From contig JAJTGG010000003.1 in the NCBI GenBank assembly GCA_021299355.1, positions 1 to 52,095 of the forward strand: a DNA stretch of 52,095 nucleotides. The letters are read 5' to 3'. The translations under genes were made by a program, and so were the position numbers. Positions 16,992-25,180 of this stretch are shown piece by piece. Each line of letters begins with the position of its first letter. Positions within the stretch are counted from its first letter, which is position 1. The notes under the pieces were generated by a model that worked only from the letters and a program-made list of their open reading frames with translations, was not told where the DNA came from and did no database searches. This stretch comes from Lysobacteraceae bacterium. Its GTDB lineage: Bacteria > Pseudomonadota > Gammaproteobacteria > Xanthomonadales > Xanthomonadaceae.

Positions 16992-17639
16992 TTGCTGACA
17001 GGGTTCCGCGATCCGGAACTGCTGCGTCAGGCGCTGCGGCACCGCAGCGCCGGCAAGCCGAACAACGAGCGTCTCGAGTTCCTCGGTGATGCCATCCTCG
17101 GCATGCTGGTATCCGATGCCCTTTACCGGAAGTTCCCGAAGGCCAGCGAGGGCGAGCTCACCCAGGCCCGGTCGCATCTGGTGCGTGAACCGACCTTGGC
17201 CGAAATCGCACGTGAACTGGACCTGGGTGCGCAACTCGAACTCGGTCCGGGAGAAATGAAATCCGGCGGACATCGCCGCGACTCCATTCTTGCCGATGCG
17301 GTCGAGGCGGTTATCGCCGCGGTTTATCTGGATGCAGGTTTCGCTGCCGCGCAATCGCTGGTGGCGGACTGGTTCGGAAGCCGACTGCAGTTATCGCTTG
17401 AAAAATCGCCGGGAAAGGATCCGAAGACCAAACTCCAGGAATGGCTGCAGTCCAAGCAACATGCTTTGCCGGTGTACCGGCTGCTGCAGGCCGGCGGCAG
17501 CGATCATGCACGCAGTTTCGATGTCGAGTGCGTCCTTGAGCATCTGGCAATCACTACAGCTGGAAGCGGAACGTCAGTTAAGTCGGCTGAAGCCGATGCC
17601 GCCCGCAAAGCACTCATTCTTTTAGGCCTGAACAAATGA
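16992..17639 (+). CDS. rnc: Ribonuclease III, TTG start
   Basis: RNase III cleaves double-stranded RNA and starts rRNA maturation. The 215-residue product has the signature ERLEFLGDA at 26-34 with catalytic Asp33 and Glu105 (each 12 lower than in E. coli), then a C-terminal double-stranded RNA-binding domain (about 142-212). The start is TTG at 16992. No ATG, GTG or other TTG exists in frame between it and the upstream stop at 16962, and GGAG (16981-16984) is 7 bases before it. The first 12 residues of the E. coli protein are thus absent. It overlaps era by 4 bases. Confidence 0.93.
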   Translation: MLTGFRDPELLRQALRHRSAGKPNNERLEFLGDAILGMLVSDALYRKFPKASEGELTQARSHLVREPTLAEIARELDLGAQLELGPGEMKSGGHRRDSILADAVEAVIAAVYLDAGFAAAQSLVADWFGSRLQLSLEKSPGKDPKTKLQEWLQSKQHALPVYRLLQAGGSDHARSFDVECVLEHLAITTAGSGTSVKSAEADAARKALILLGLNK

Positions 17640-18541
17640 CCGATTCGCAGATACCTTCCTACCGCGCCGGTTTCGTCGCCGTCATCGGCCGTCCGAATGT
17701 CGGTAAATCGACTCTGGTCAACGCGCTGGTCGGCAGCAAGATCAGTATTGTGTCATCGCGCCCGCAGACCACGCGGCACCGTATGCTGGGCATCGCCAGT
17801 TTTCCAGAAGGTCAGCTTGTTCTGGTCGATACCCCCGGCATCCATGCCAAACAGTCGCGTGCCATGAACCGGCACATGAACCGTGCGGCGCGCGGCGCGG
17901 TCAGCGATGTGCATGCGTCCGTTCTGGTTATCGAAGCCGGTCGCTGGCACAGCGATGATGCTCTGGCATATCAGGCGCTGAAGGATTCGGACGTTCCGGT
18001 CCTGCTGGTCATCAACAAAATCGACAAGCTCAAAGACAAGGACGCACTTCTGCCGTTCATCAGGGAAGTCACGGAAAACCGCGAATTCACTTCCGTGCAT
18101 CTGATTTCAGCGCTTAAAGGCAAGGGAACGGCGGATCTTGTCAGGAGCCTTCTGCAGCTCATGCCCGAATCCGAGCCGCTCTACGGCGAGGACGAAATCA
18201 CCGATAAAAGCCAGCGTTTCCTGGCCGGCGAGCTGGTGCGTGAACAACTGATGCAGCGCTTGGGTGACGAGCTGCCTTATTCCGCCACGGTCGAAATCGA
18301 AAAATTCGAGGATGACGGCGGTTTATTGCGTATCGGTGCCGTCATCTGGCTTGAACGGGAAGGGCAGAAAGCCATCGTCATCGGCAAAGGCGGCCAGCAG
18401 CTGAAAGCCATCAGCACCTCGGCACGTCTGGGCATGGAAAAGCTGTTCGGTTCCAAGGTATTCCTGGAAACCTGGTGCCGCGTCCGCGACGGATGGTCCG
18501 ATGACGAGGCCGCGCTGCGCCGGTTCGGTTACAACGACTGA
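17636..18541 (+). CDS. era: GTPase Era
   Basis: Era is an essential GTPase that binds the 3' end of 16S rRNA during 30S assembly. The 301-residue product has G1 GRPNVGKS (18-25), the QTTRHR switch I stretch, DTPGIH at G3 and NKID at G4. The C-terminal KH domain holds the [11 protein letters not shown] motif. Its ATG overlaps the rnc stop (ATGA), and its TGA shares one base with the recO ATG (TGATG), so all three are translationally coupled. Confidence 0.97.
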   Translation: MTDSQIPSYRAGFVAVIGRPNVGKSTLVNALVGSKISIVSSRPQTTRHRMLGIASFPEGQLVLVDTPGIHAKQSRAMNRHMNRAARGAVSDVHASVLVIEAGRWHSDDALAYQALKDSDVPVLLVINKIDKLKDKDALLPFIREVTENREFTSVHLISALKGKGTADLVRSLLQLMPESEPLYGEDEITDKSQRFLAGELVREQLMQRLGDELPYSATVEIEKFEDDGGLLRIGAVIWLEREGQKAIVIGKGGQQLKAISTSARLGMEKLFGSKVFLETWCRVRDGWSDDEAALRRFGYND

Positions 18542-19254
18542 TGCGCGTCGAGTGGCAGCCCGCGCTGGTGCTGCACAAGCGGGCATACCGCGAGACCAGT
18601 CTGCAACTTGAACTGCTGACCCGGGATCACGGCATCGTCGGTCTTGTCGCCAAGGGCGTGACTGGCGCCAAAAACCACGTATTGCGGGCGCAATTACAGC
18701 CGTTGCAGCACATCAAAGTCAGCTTTCTGCTGAAAAGTGAACTCGGCACATTGACCGGATCCGAGCCCCTGCCGCCGGTACTGGCGATTGCCGGTGATCG
18801 GCTGATGGCCGGCCTCTACCTCAACGAACTGGTGTTGAAGCTTTGTCCGCGTCAGGATGCCGATAATGAGCTCTACCAAAGGCTTCTGGCGGCGCGCAGC
18901 GAGCTTGCCGGCAGTATGCCCCTCGCATGGCTGGTGCGTCGTTTCGAGCGTGATCTGATTCAGCATCTAGGCTACATGACCCCATGGTCGGCCACCGCCA
19001 ACGGTACTGACATCGAGCCGGAGCGCCATTACCGCGCATATCCCGAACTGGGTTTGATACCGGCAAAGGCGGAAGAGCCGGGAGTGCTGTCCGGTATCGA
19101 TCTTCTCGATTTCAATGCCGACAGAATGCCCTCATTGCCGGCCTTGGGCGCTCTAAGGCAGTTGTTGCATGGCGTGATTGCCATGCATTTGGGAAAATCC
19201 CTGCCACGGTCCTGGCAGATGATCGGTGAGCTCAGTCGTCCGATGAAACCATGA
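18541..19254 (+). CDS. recO: DNA repair protein RecO
   Basis: RecO helps load RecA at gaps in the RecFOR pathway and anneals single strands. The 237-residue product has the N-terminal OB-fold (ALVLHKRAYRETSLQLELLTRDHG-like opening) and a helical C-terminal half. The four zinc cysteines of some RecO proteins are not present, as in many gammaproteobacteria. It shares one base with era. Its last 23 bases overlap, tail to tail, the 3' end of the REC-Hpt gene on the minus strand. Confidence 0.92.
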   Translation: MRVEWQPALVLHKRAYRETSLQLELLTRDHGIVGLVAKGVTGAKNHVLRAQLQPLQHIKVSFLLKSELGTLTGSEPLPPVLAIAGDRLMAGLYLNELVLKLCPRQDADNELYQRLLAARSELAGSMPLAWLVRRFERDLIQHLGYMTPWSATANGTDIEPERHYRAYPELGLIPAKAEEPGVLSGIDLLDFNADRMPSLPALGALRQLLHGVIAMHLGKSLPRSWQMIGELSRPMKP

Positions 19255-19900
19255 AAGCCAAGGTATCGGCCAACGTGGTCTGGAAGGCGGAAACCAAAGC
19301 CGCTGACCGGTCCTGATCGAGCGCACGGCATGCTTCCAACAGACGTTCGGCACCCAGAAAGCCGCAGCTGGCCTTGAGCTTGTGCAGGGTATGATGGAGT
19401 GCTTTCGTGTCGCCGGCATCGAACGCTGCCTGAATGCCGTACGCAGCAACCGGAAGTTCGGCAATGAACATGGCACGCATGCTGGCTAGCGCTGCAGAAC
19501 TGCCTCCGAGGGCTTTGAGCGCTTTTTCCTGATTCCAGAGCTCCGCGGCGGAACCGCAGAGCCGATGGATTGCGTCGTGGAGCTCGGCGACGGGCATCGG
19601 CTTGGCCAGAACATCGCGGATGCCCCCGGCGGCGAGGCGTGCGCGGATTGCCGGCGTGACCTCGGCACTGATCGCCAGAATAGGAATACCGGCCGGAAAC
19701 GCGGCGAGCATGTCGAGCAGTCCGCCATCGGGCAGGTTCAGGTCGGAAATGATCAACGACGGCGGTTTTGTCCGCATCGCCATGCAGCCCGATGTGAGGT
19801 CGGGGCAGGCGGTCAATTCGATATCCAGCAGGGTGATGGCTTCGCTGAGGTACAAGCGGCTGATGTCATCGTCTTCAATTAGGAGAATGGATGTTTTCAT
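19232..19900 (-). CDS. Orphan REC-Hpt two-domain phosphorelay protein
   Basis: The 222-residue product joins an N-terminal receiver domain to a C-terminal histidine phosphotransfer domain. In the receiver I see acidic residues E9, D10 and D11, phospho-acceptor Asp53 in ISDLNLPDG and Lys100 in AKPMPV. In the Hpt domain (about 125-215) the phospho-histidine is His173 in HKLKASCGFLG. There is no DNA-binding or catalytic output domain, so it probably relays phosphate for a hybrid kinase encoded elsewhere. The gene overlaps recO by 23 bases, convergently. The partner kinase is unknown. Confidence 0.85.
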   Translation of the reverse strand: MKTSILLIEDDDISRLYLSEAITLLDIELTACPDLTSGCMAMRTKPPSLIISDLNLPDGGLLDMLAAFPAGIPILAISAEVTPAIRARLAAGGIRDVLAKPMPVAELHDAIHRLCGSAAELWNQEKALKALGGSSAALASMRAMFIAELPVAAYGIQAAFDAGDTKALHHTLHKLKASCGFLGAERLLEACRALDQDRSAALVSAFQTTLADTLAFMVSSDD

Positions 19901-19975
19901 CGGTGTTTTTTTGGATATGCGGTGCCATGGCGCATGGATATCTGCGAAAATACGGCTTTATCACGGAATCCCATT

Positions 19976-21298
19976 GTGGCACGAAGCGGACCCAAAGCAA
20001 AACGCGAATACGAAATCGACATCGACAACCTCAGCCATGAAGGGCGCGGTGTCGGTCGTCTCGATGGCAAGACGATATTCGTCGCCGGTGCGCTCGTCGG
20101 CGAGCGGGTGCGGGCCCAGCAAACCGGCCGCAACCGCCATTTCGACGAGGCACGCACGCAGGAAGTGCTCAAGGCCTCTGCCGACCGGGTCGAACCGCGG
20201 TGTCCGCATTTCGGCATCTGTTCCGGCTGCGTGCTCCAGCATCTGGTCAGCCATCGCCAGATCGAGGCCAAACAGCGGACACTGACCGACAACCTGCAAC
20301 GGATCGGCCATGTCACGCCTGAGGCCATTTTGCAGCCCTTGACCGCCGATGCCTGGGCCTACCGTCGCAAGGGTCGGTTTTCGGTACGTTACGTCGAAAA
20401 AAAAGGTGGCGTGCTGGTGGGATTCCGGGAAACGGATCCGCGTTTCGTGGCCCAGCTGCGGGAGTGCCACACCGTGGTGCCTGCCGTGTCCGCTCTGATC
20501 ATGCCCTTGACCGAACTAATCGGCGCCATGCAGGCCAAACGGGAAATCGCCCAGGTCGAGTTCATCCAAGGCGATGGCCCAGTGGCATTGGTATTCCGAA
20601 ATCTGGTCACGCTCTGTGCCGACGACTTGCGGCGCCTTGCCGATTTCGGCATGGCGCAGGATGCGCAGATATTCCTTCAACCCGGCGGCGCGCATTCGGT
20701 GCATCCGCTGCGCGATGATTACCCGGCCTTGGGCTTCAATTTGGCCGAGTACGGTATCCGTTTCGAATTCAAGCCGCTGGATTTCATCCAGGTCAATGCT
20801 TCGCTGAACGCCGCGATGATTACGCGCGCCATCGCATTGCTGCAACCGACAGCAGAGGACGTCGTGCTCGATCTGTTCTGCGGTCTGGGCAACTTCACCT
20901 TGCCGCTGGCCAAAGCGGCGGGGGAAGTGGTCGGTGTCGAAGGCGATCAGGGCCTGGTCGAGCGTGCGCGGGAAAATGCCCGCCGGAACGGCATCGCCAA
21001 TGCCGAGTTCTTCGCCGCCGACCTGAACCAGGACATTTCCGCCCAGCTTTGGAAAACCCAGCGCTTTACCAAACTGCTGCTTGACCCGCCGCGGGCCGGG
21101 GCCATCGAGATCCTGAAGCAGATGAATCTCGAGGGCATCCGCCGCATTGTTTATGTATCCTGTCACCCAGCCTCATTGGCACGCGATGCGGCCTATCTGG
21201 TGCAGGAGCGCGGTTATCGCCTGCTGCAGGCCGGCGCCATGGACATGTTTCCGCAGACCGCCCATGTCGAAGCCATTGCCGTGTTCGAGGCCGGCTGA
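19976..21298 (+). CDS. rlmD: 23S rRNA (uracil-1939-C5)-methyltransferase
   Basis: RlmD (RumA) methylates U1939 of 23S rRNA using SAM. The 440-residue product has an N-terminal TRAM domain (about 10-70). An iron-sulfur site is formed by C76, C82, C85 and C164. The SAM-binding motif is DLFCGLGNF, and the catalytic cysteine is Cys396 in YVSCHP. The start is uncertain: GTG at 19976 gives the usual short basic N-terminus (MARSGPKAKREYEID), while an ATG at 19934 would add 14 residues. The stop shares a base with the next ATG (TGATG), so the CYTH gene is coupled to it. Confidence 0.93.
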   Translation: MARSGPKAKREYEIDIDNLSHEGRGVGRLDGKTIFVAGALVGERVRAQQTGRNRHFDEARTQEVLKASADRVEPRCPHFGICSGCVLQHLVSHRQIEAKQRTLTDNLQRIGHVTPEAILQPLTADAWAYRRKGRFSVRYVEKKGGVLVGFRETDPRFVAQLRECHTVVPAVSALIMPLTELIGAMQAKREIAQVEFIQGDGPVALVFRNLVTLCADDLRRLADFGMAQDAQIFLQPGGAHSVHPLRDDYPALGFNLAEYGIRFEFKPLDFIQVNASLNAAMITRAIALLQPTAEDVVLDLFCGLGNFTLPLAKAAGEVVGVEGDQGLVERARENARRNGIANAEFFAADLNQDISAQLWKTQRFTKLLLDPPRAGAIEILKQMNLEGIRRIVYVSCHPASLARDAAYLVQERGYRLLQAGAMDMFPQTAHVEAIAVFEAG

Positions 21299-21804
21299 TG
21301 GCAATCGAGATCGAACGCAAGTTCCGGGTCATCGGCGAGGCCTGGCGCGGGCAGGCCCATCACCGGTTGCGCATCGCGCAGGCCTATCTGAATGATAGCG
21401 AGGCGCTGGCGTCGGGATGTGAGCAATGTTCGGTCCGCATCCGCATCACCGGGGAATCCGCCAACCTCAACATCAAATCCCGGCAGGCCGGTGCGCGCCG
21501 ACAGGAGTTCGAGTATCCGATTCCGCTGGCCGATGCCGAAAGCCTGATGCGTCTCGCCTGCAAAGGCCGTATCGAAAAGGTACGGCATCTGGTGCAGGTC
21601 GGCAGCCATCTCTGGGAAATCGATGAGTTCGCGGGCGACAATGCCGGGCTGGTGGTTGCCGAAATCGAGCTTCAGCATGAAGGCGAGCCCTTCGACAGGC
21701 CCGATTGGCTGGGCACGGAAGTCACCGATTGCCTGCGCTTCTATAATATGGCACTGGCCGCAAGACCTTTTCACCACTGGACGGCCGAGGAAAAATCATG
21801 CTGA
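21298..21804 (+). CDS. CYTH-domain protein, likely inorganic triphosphatase
   Basis: CYTH proteins form a beta tunnel that hydrolyses triphosphates such as inorganic triphosphate or thiamine triphosphate. The 168-residue product starts with the defining ExExK motif (EIERKF, residues 4-9). The expected Arg/Lys/Glu-rich strands follow (SVRIRITG, LNIKSR, EFEYPI, WEIDEF, AEIEL). It is a single-domain form without the CHAD domain of YgiF. It is wedged between rlmD (1-base overlap) and nagZ (7-base overlap). The true substrate is not known from sequence. Confidence 0.85.
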   Translation: MAIEIERKFRVIGEAWRGQAHHRLRIAQAYLNDSEALASGCEQCSVRIRITGESANLNIKSRQAGARRQEFEYPIPLADAESLMRLACKGRIEKVRHLVQVGSHLWEIDEFAGDNAGLVVAEIELQHEGEPFDRPDWLGTEVTDCLRFYNMALAARPFHHWTAEEKSC

Positions 21805-22799
21805 TCATCGGAGTCGAATCGCACGAACTCACCGCCGTCGAGCGTGAATTCCTCCAGCATCCTGCCGTCGCCGGAGTCATTCTGTTCTCCCGGAATTTCG
21901 CATCGAAACCGCAGCTGTCCGAGTTGTGTGCTGATATCCGTGCCAGCTCGCCCTGGCCGCAAGTGATCTGCGTCGATCAGGAAGGCGGGCGCGTACAGCG
22001 TTTCCGCGACGGGTTTGCCAAACTTCCCTGTCTCGAGCGGTTCGGCGAGTTGGCGCGCACCGACAGCGCATCGGCACTCGCTCTGGCACGCGAGCATGCC
22101 TTTCTTATGGCCTCGGAAATCATCGCTTCTGGACTGGATCTGAGTTTCGCGCCGGTCGCCGATCTGGGCCGCGGCAATCTGGCCATCGGCAACCGCGCCT
22201 TCGCCGCCGACCCCGCCACTGTGGCGACGTTCATCGAAAGCTATGTGGCCGGCATGCACGATGCCGGCATGGCCGCGACCCTGAAGCATTTCCCGGGTCA
22301 CGGCTCCGTTCTGGAAGATACCCATTTCGACCAGGCCGTGGACTCCAGGCCCTACAGCGAAATCGCGGCGGCCGATCTGCTGCCGTTCACTGCTGGCCTG
22401 CGCGCCGGTGCCGATGCCGTGATGATGGCGCATGTCGTTTATCCGCAGGTTGCTCCGGATCCGGCCGGCTATTCGCCCCATTGGATCGGCAAGGTGCTGA
22501 AATCAGAGCTTGGCTTCACCGGTGTCGTGTTCAGCGATGATATCGGCATGGCGGCGGCCGAGTCTGCCGGCGGCGTCGCAGCGCGAATCGCGCAGCATCT
22601 TTCGGCCGGTTGCGATGCCGTGTTGGCCTGTCCGCCGGCCTGCGTCACCGATGCGGTTGCCGCCATGCCCGTTCGCGAATACCCGCGCAGCCGGCTGGCC
22701 GGCCTGTTTGCCGCAAAGCCGATGGTCTGGGATACACTGGCCGAGGATGCACGTTACCGGTCCGCGCTGAAGTGCATAGCCGATTTGGAGCAGGTGTAA
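21798..22799 (+). CDS. nagZ: Beta-N-acetylhexosaminidase NagZ
   Basis: NagZ (GH3) removes GlcNAc from anhydro-muropeptides in the cytoplasm during peptidoglycan recycling, and so shapes AmpC inducer pools. The 333-residue product has VDQEGGRVQR, the KHFPGHG motif at 163-169 followed by DTH (general acid/base Asp-His pair), and FSDDIGM with the nucleophile Asp near 247-248. The ATG overlaps the CYTH gene by 7 bases. Its TAA shares a base with the hpt ATG (TAATG). The first residues (MLIIGVES) are slightly shorter than in E. coli. Confidence 0.95.
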   Translation: MLIIGVESHELTAVEREFLQHPAVAGVILFSRNFASKPQLSELCADIRASSPWPQVICVDQEGGRVQRFRDGFAKLPCLERFGELARTDSASALALAREHAFLMASEIIASGLDLSFAPVADLGRGNLAIGNRAFAADPATVATFIESYVAGMHDAGMAATLKHFPGHGSVLEDTHFDQAVDSRPYSEIAAADLLPFTAGLRAGADAVMMAHVVYPQVAPDPAGYSPHWIGKVLKSELGFTGVVFSDDIGMAAAESAGGVAARIAQHLSAGCDAVLACPPACVTDAVAAMPVREYPRSRLAGLFAAKPMVWDTLAEDARYRSALKCIADLEQV

Positions 22800-23338
22800 T
22801 GCGACATGACATTGCCGAAGTTCTGGCACGTTCCGAGCTTCTTTATGACCGCGCCCAAATCGAATTGGCCATCGATCGGATGGCAGATCGCATTCGAAAA
22901 GACCTGCATGGCCAGTTCCCAGTTTTCCTGACACTCATGCATGGTGGCCTTTTTTTTGCAGCCCGGCTCGGTTTGGCCCTGAACATGGATGCGGAATTCG
23001 ATTACCTGCATGCCACGCGCTATCGCGGTGAAACCACGGGCTCCGGACTGGCCTGGCTGCATCGTCCAGCCGCAATCCTCGAGGGCCGCACAGTTCTGCT
23101 GGTCGACGACATCCTCGATGAGGGACACACCCTGAAGGCCGTCCGCGACTGGTGCGAAGACCAGGGCGCGGCCCGCGTCCTGATCGCCGCCATGGCGGTA
23201 AAACAGCATGAACGCTGCGTCTCCGGACTGGAGGCCGACTATACCGGCTTTACGGTGCCGGACCGCTATGTGTTCGGCTACGGCATGGACATCAATGAAC
23301 ACGGGCGCAATCTGCCCGGCATCTATGCACTGAAATGA
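22799..23338 (+). CDS. hpt: Hypoxanthine-guanine phosphoribosyltransferase
   Basis: This enzyme joins hypoxanthine or guanine to PRPP to make IMP or GMP. The 179-residue product has the PRPP-binding motif VLLVDDILDEGHTL and the LMHGGLFFAARL loop. The C-terminal stretch YVFGYGMDINEHGRNLPGIYAL is typical of purine transferases of the Hpt type. The ATG at 22799 shares a base with the nagZ stop, and the stop overlaps the mtnP start by 4 bases. The neighbour mtnP is predicted to produce hypoxanthine, which supports the substrate call. Confidence 0.9.
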   Translation: MRHDIAEVLARSELLYDRAQIELAIDRMADRIRKDLHGQFPVFLTLMHGGLFFAARLGLALNMDAEFDYLHATRYRGETTGSGLAWLHRPAAILEGRTVLLVDDILDEGHTLKAVRDWCEDQGAARVLIAAMAVKQHERCVSGLEADYTGFTVPDRYVFGYGMDINEHGRNLPGIYALK

Positions 23339-24087
23339 GTATGAATATCGATCTTGCCGTCATCGGCGGTACCGGCGTCTATCACTTGCCCGGCTTGCAG
23401 TGGCAGGACTCGCATGCATTGCAGACCCGATTCGGCGCCCCGTCCGGACCGATCCGGACAGCATGCATCGGATCCGCGCAGGTCGCTTTCCTCGCTAGGC
23501 ACGGGGAAGGGCACGCGCTGCCACCGCACCAAATCAATTACCGCGCCAATCTGCAGGCATTGCACGATTTGGGTGCTAGGCGGGTTTTGGCCATCAATAC
23601 CGTTGGTGGCATCGGTCCGGATTACGGACCGAGGGCATTGGCGGTTCCTGACCAGATCATCGACTACACCTGGGGCCGCATCAGCACCCTGTGCGAGGCA
23701 CCCGGTAGTTCCGTTCTTCATGTTGATTTCGGCAATCCCTACACGGAAAGTCTGCGCTTGGACCTGCTGGCTGCCTGTAAAAATGCCGGAGTAGGCGTAG
23801 TGGCCGGCGGTTGCTACGGTGCCACCCAGGGGCCACGCCTGGAAACCAAAGCTGAAATCGCGCGCCTGCGCCGGGATGGCTGCGATCTGGTCGGTATGAC
23901 CGGCATGCCGGAGGCGGGCTTGGCCAGAGAGCTCGGTCTGAGCTATGCCAGTCTGTGCGTCGTGGCGAATTGGGCCGCAGGCTGTGACCCGGTCGATACC
24001 GAAATCACCCTGGAAGAGGTGTTGGCCAATGTCGAATCGGTCAGCGGTCATCTGCTGGCGATTCTTGAGCACCTGCTGGAACCCTAA
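23335..24087 (+). CDS. mtnP: S-methyl-5'-thioinosine phosphorylase (MtnP family)
   Basis: The 250-residue product belongs to the purine nucleoside/MTA phosphorylase family. It has [11 protein letters not shown] at the start, [39 protein letters not shown], and [16 protein letters not shown]. Where adenine-specific MTA phosphorylases carry Asp, this protein has Asn212 and Ala214 (VANWAAG). That is the pattern reported for methylthioinosine phosphorylase of Pseudomonas, so I infer a 6-oxopurine substrate: methylthioinosine to hypoxanthine plus methylthioribose-1-phosphate. It overlaps hpt by 4 bases; ATG 23341 is an alternative start. Confidence 0.88.
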   Translation: MSMNIDLAVIGGTGVYHLPGLQWQDSHALQTRFGAPSGPIRTACIGSAQVAFLARHGEGHALPPHQINYRANLQALHDLGARRVLAINTVGGIGPDYGPRALAVPDQIIDYTWGRISTLCEAPGSSVLHVDFGNPYTESLRLDLLAACKNAGVGVVAGGCYGATQGPRLETKAEIARLRRDGCDLVGMTGMPEAGLARELGLSYASLCVVANWAAGCDPVDTEITLEEVLANVESVSGHLLAILEHLLEP

Positions 24088-24094
24088 AAAATAC

Positions 24095-24123
24095 TTGGCA
24101 ATTCAAAACGTTTTGTGCATACT
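24095..24123 (+). promoter_or_regulatory. Promoter of the cold-shock gene with internal palindrome
   Basis: TTGGCA (24095-24100) and CATACT (24118-24123) are spaced by exactly 17 bases. The spacer contains a perfect 12-base palindrome, CAAAACGTTTTG (24104-24115), placed as a repressor site would be. Its AAACGTTT core resembles LacI/PurR-family operators. A small GTTCA/TGAAC hairpin (24137-24152) follows in the predicted leader. Confidence 0.6.
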
Positions 24124-24181
24124 TTATTTACCAGCGGTTCATGTTGGTGAACGTTCAATCCAAAATTTAAGGTGTGACAGT

Positions 24182-24385
24182 ATGAGTGTCGGTACGGTGA
24201 AGTGGTTCAATGATGCAAAAGGTTTCGGTTTCATTGCGCCCGAGGACGGCAGCGAAGACATATTCGTTCATTTCTCGGCGATCAGCTCCGAAGGCTTCCG
24301 TTCCTTGAAAGAAGGTCAGCGCGTCACCTTCGACGTGGTGCAGGGCCCGAAAGGAAAGCAGGCAGCCAACGTCGTCGGCGCCTGA
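24182..24385 (+). CDS. CspA-family cold-shock protein
   Basis: Small nucleic-acid-binding protein that melts RNA structure. The 67-residue product is a single cold-shock domain with RNP1 KGFGFI and RNP2 DIFVHF, and the usual [14 protein letters not shown] start. The ATG at 24182 follows an AAGG 9 bases upstream; the longer frame would read through the promoter. It has its own promoter and an untranslated leader of about 50 bases, too short to match the long E. coli cspA leader. Whether it is cold-induced cannot be told from sequence. Confidence 0.95.
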   Translation: MSVGTVKWFNDAKGFGFIAPEDGSEDIFVHFSAISSEGFRSLKEGQRVTFDVVQGPKGKQAANVVGA

Positions 24386-24388
24386 TTG

Positions 24389-24414
24389 TTGGCGGCGCAA
24401 GCCGCCAATCTTTC
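24389..24414 (+). terminator. GNRA-loop hairpin between csp and yciI, weak terminator
   Basis: TTGGCGGC (24389-24396) and GCCGCCAA (24401-24408) form a perfect 8-base stem with a GCAA tetraloop. It begins 4 bases after the csp stop and is followed only by TCTTTCC, a poor T-run. The yciI ATG comes 8 bases after the stem. It may end part of the csp transcript or protect its 3' end. Confidence 0.55.
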
Positions 24415-24415
24415 C

Positions 24416-24715
24416 ATGTGGTATCTCGTCATTGCCAAAGATCATCCGGGTACTTTGGCGCAGCGACTGGCCTCCCGGGCCGATCATCTCGCACGCCTGC
24501 ATGACCTGAACAAACAGGGTCGACTGAAGCTTGCAGGTCCGATGCCCGCCATTGATGCCGCCGATCCGGGCGATGCCGGATTCACAGGCAGCGCACTTGT
24601 CGTTGAATTCGCCAGCATGGATGACGCCCGAACTTGGGTTTCGGCAGATCCGTATTTCAATGCCGGCGTCTATGCCAGCGCCGATATTTTCCCCTTCAAG
24701 CCGGTCCTGCCGTGA
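24416..24715 (+). CDS. YciI-like protein
   Basis: The 99-residue product is a small ferredoxin-like YCII domain protein (MWYLVIAKDHPG start, HLARLHDLNKQGRLKLAGPM, DPYFNAGVYASADIFPFKP end). The family has conserved His and Asp residues (here H29 region and D84 region), and some members act as small hydrolases or dehydrochlorinases; the role of most is unknown. No Shine-Dalgarno is visible because the hairpin before it occupies that space. The stop overlaps the GTG of the bolA-like gene by 4 bases. Confidence 0.85.
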   Translation: MWYLVIAKDHPGTLAQRLASRADHLARLHDLNKQGRLKLAGPMPAIDAADPGDAGFTGSALVVEFASMDDARTWVSADPYFNAGVYASADIFPFKPVLP

Positions 24716-25002
24716 GCGATGACCGTGTTTCCCGCATCCGGTCGGCTTTGGATGCGCTGGATCCCTTGAGCCTGGACATCCGCGACGACAGCCACAAGCA
24801 CGCCGGACACGCCGGGGCCCGCGACGGCCGCGGCCATTTTTCAGTTCACCTGGTTTCGGCCCGGTTCGAGGGACTTCCGCCGCTCAGACGACACCGAATG
24901 GTTTACGACGCTCTCGGGCAACTGATGGAGACGGATATCCATGCCGTGGCCATCCAGGCCCGTACCCCGGCTGAAGCCGCGTTGCCGGTACAAAAGCCTT
25001 AA
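24712..25002 (+). CDS. BolA-family protein
   Basis: BolA proteins pair with monothiol glutaredoxins and are linked to iron-sulfur handling and cell-shape control. The 96-residue product shows LDIRDDSHKHAGHAG, then HFSVHLVSARFEGLPPLRRHRMVYDALG and HAVAIQARTP, the full BolA fold. The start is GTG at 24712, which overlaps the yciI stop (GTGA); the longer frame runs inside yciI. A yciI-bolA pairing is common in gammaproteobacteria. Confidence 0.92.
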   Translation: MSDDRVSRIRSALDALDPLSLDIRDDSHKHAGHAGARDGRGHFSVHLVSARFEGLPPLRRHRMVYDALGQLMETDIHAVAIQARTPAEAALPVQKP

Positions 25003-25043
25003 AAAATCGCCAATTTCCTATCGCCCATCAGGGTGACACGCGC

Positions 25044-25108
25044 TATACTGTTGGTAGTGCTCGGAGATTGTCCATAAGTGCTTTTTAATCAAGTGCTTAT
25101 AAATTTAT
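25044..25108 (+). promoter_or_regulatory. AT-rich leader of smc with -10 candidate, direct repeat and palindrome
   Basis: The 178-base gap before smc holds TATACT at 25044-25049, a likely -10 without a clear -35. A second weak pair is TTGGTA (25051-25056) and CATAAG (25073-25078). The octamer AAGTGCTT occurs twice (25076-25083 and 25091-25098, 15-base step). It is followed by the palindrome ATAAATTTAT (25099-25108). This is the most AT-rich stretch in the neighbourhood. Confidence 0.4.
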
Positions 25109-25180
25109 TCGAGGAATGGACCCCTGTCAGTCGCGCGCGTAAGTTGCGCCGGCAACCGCCCCGACAAATCAGAAGAATAC

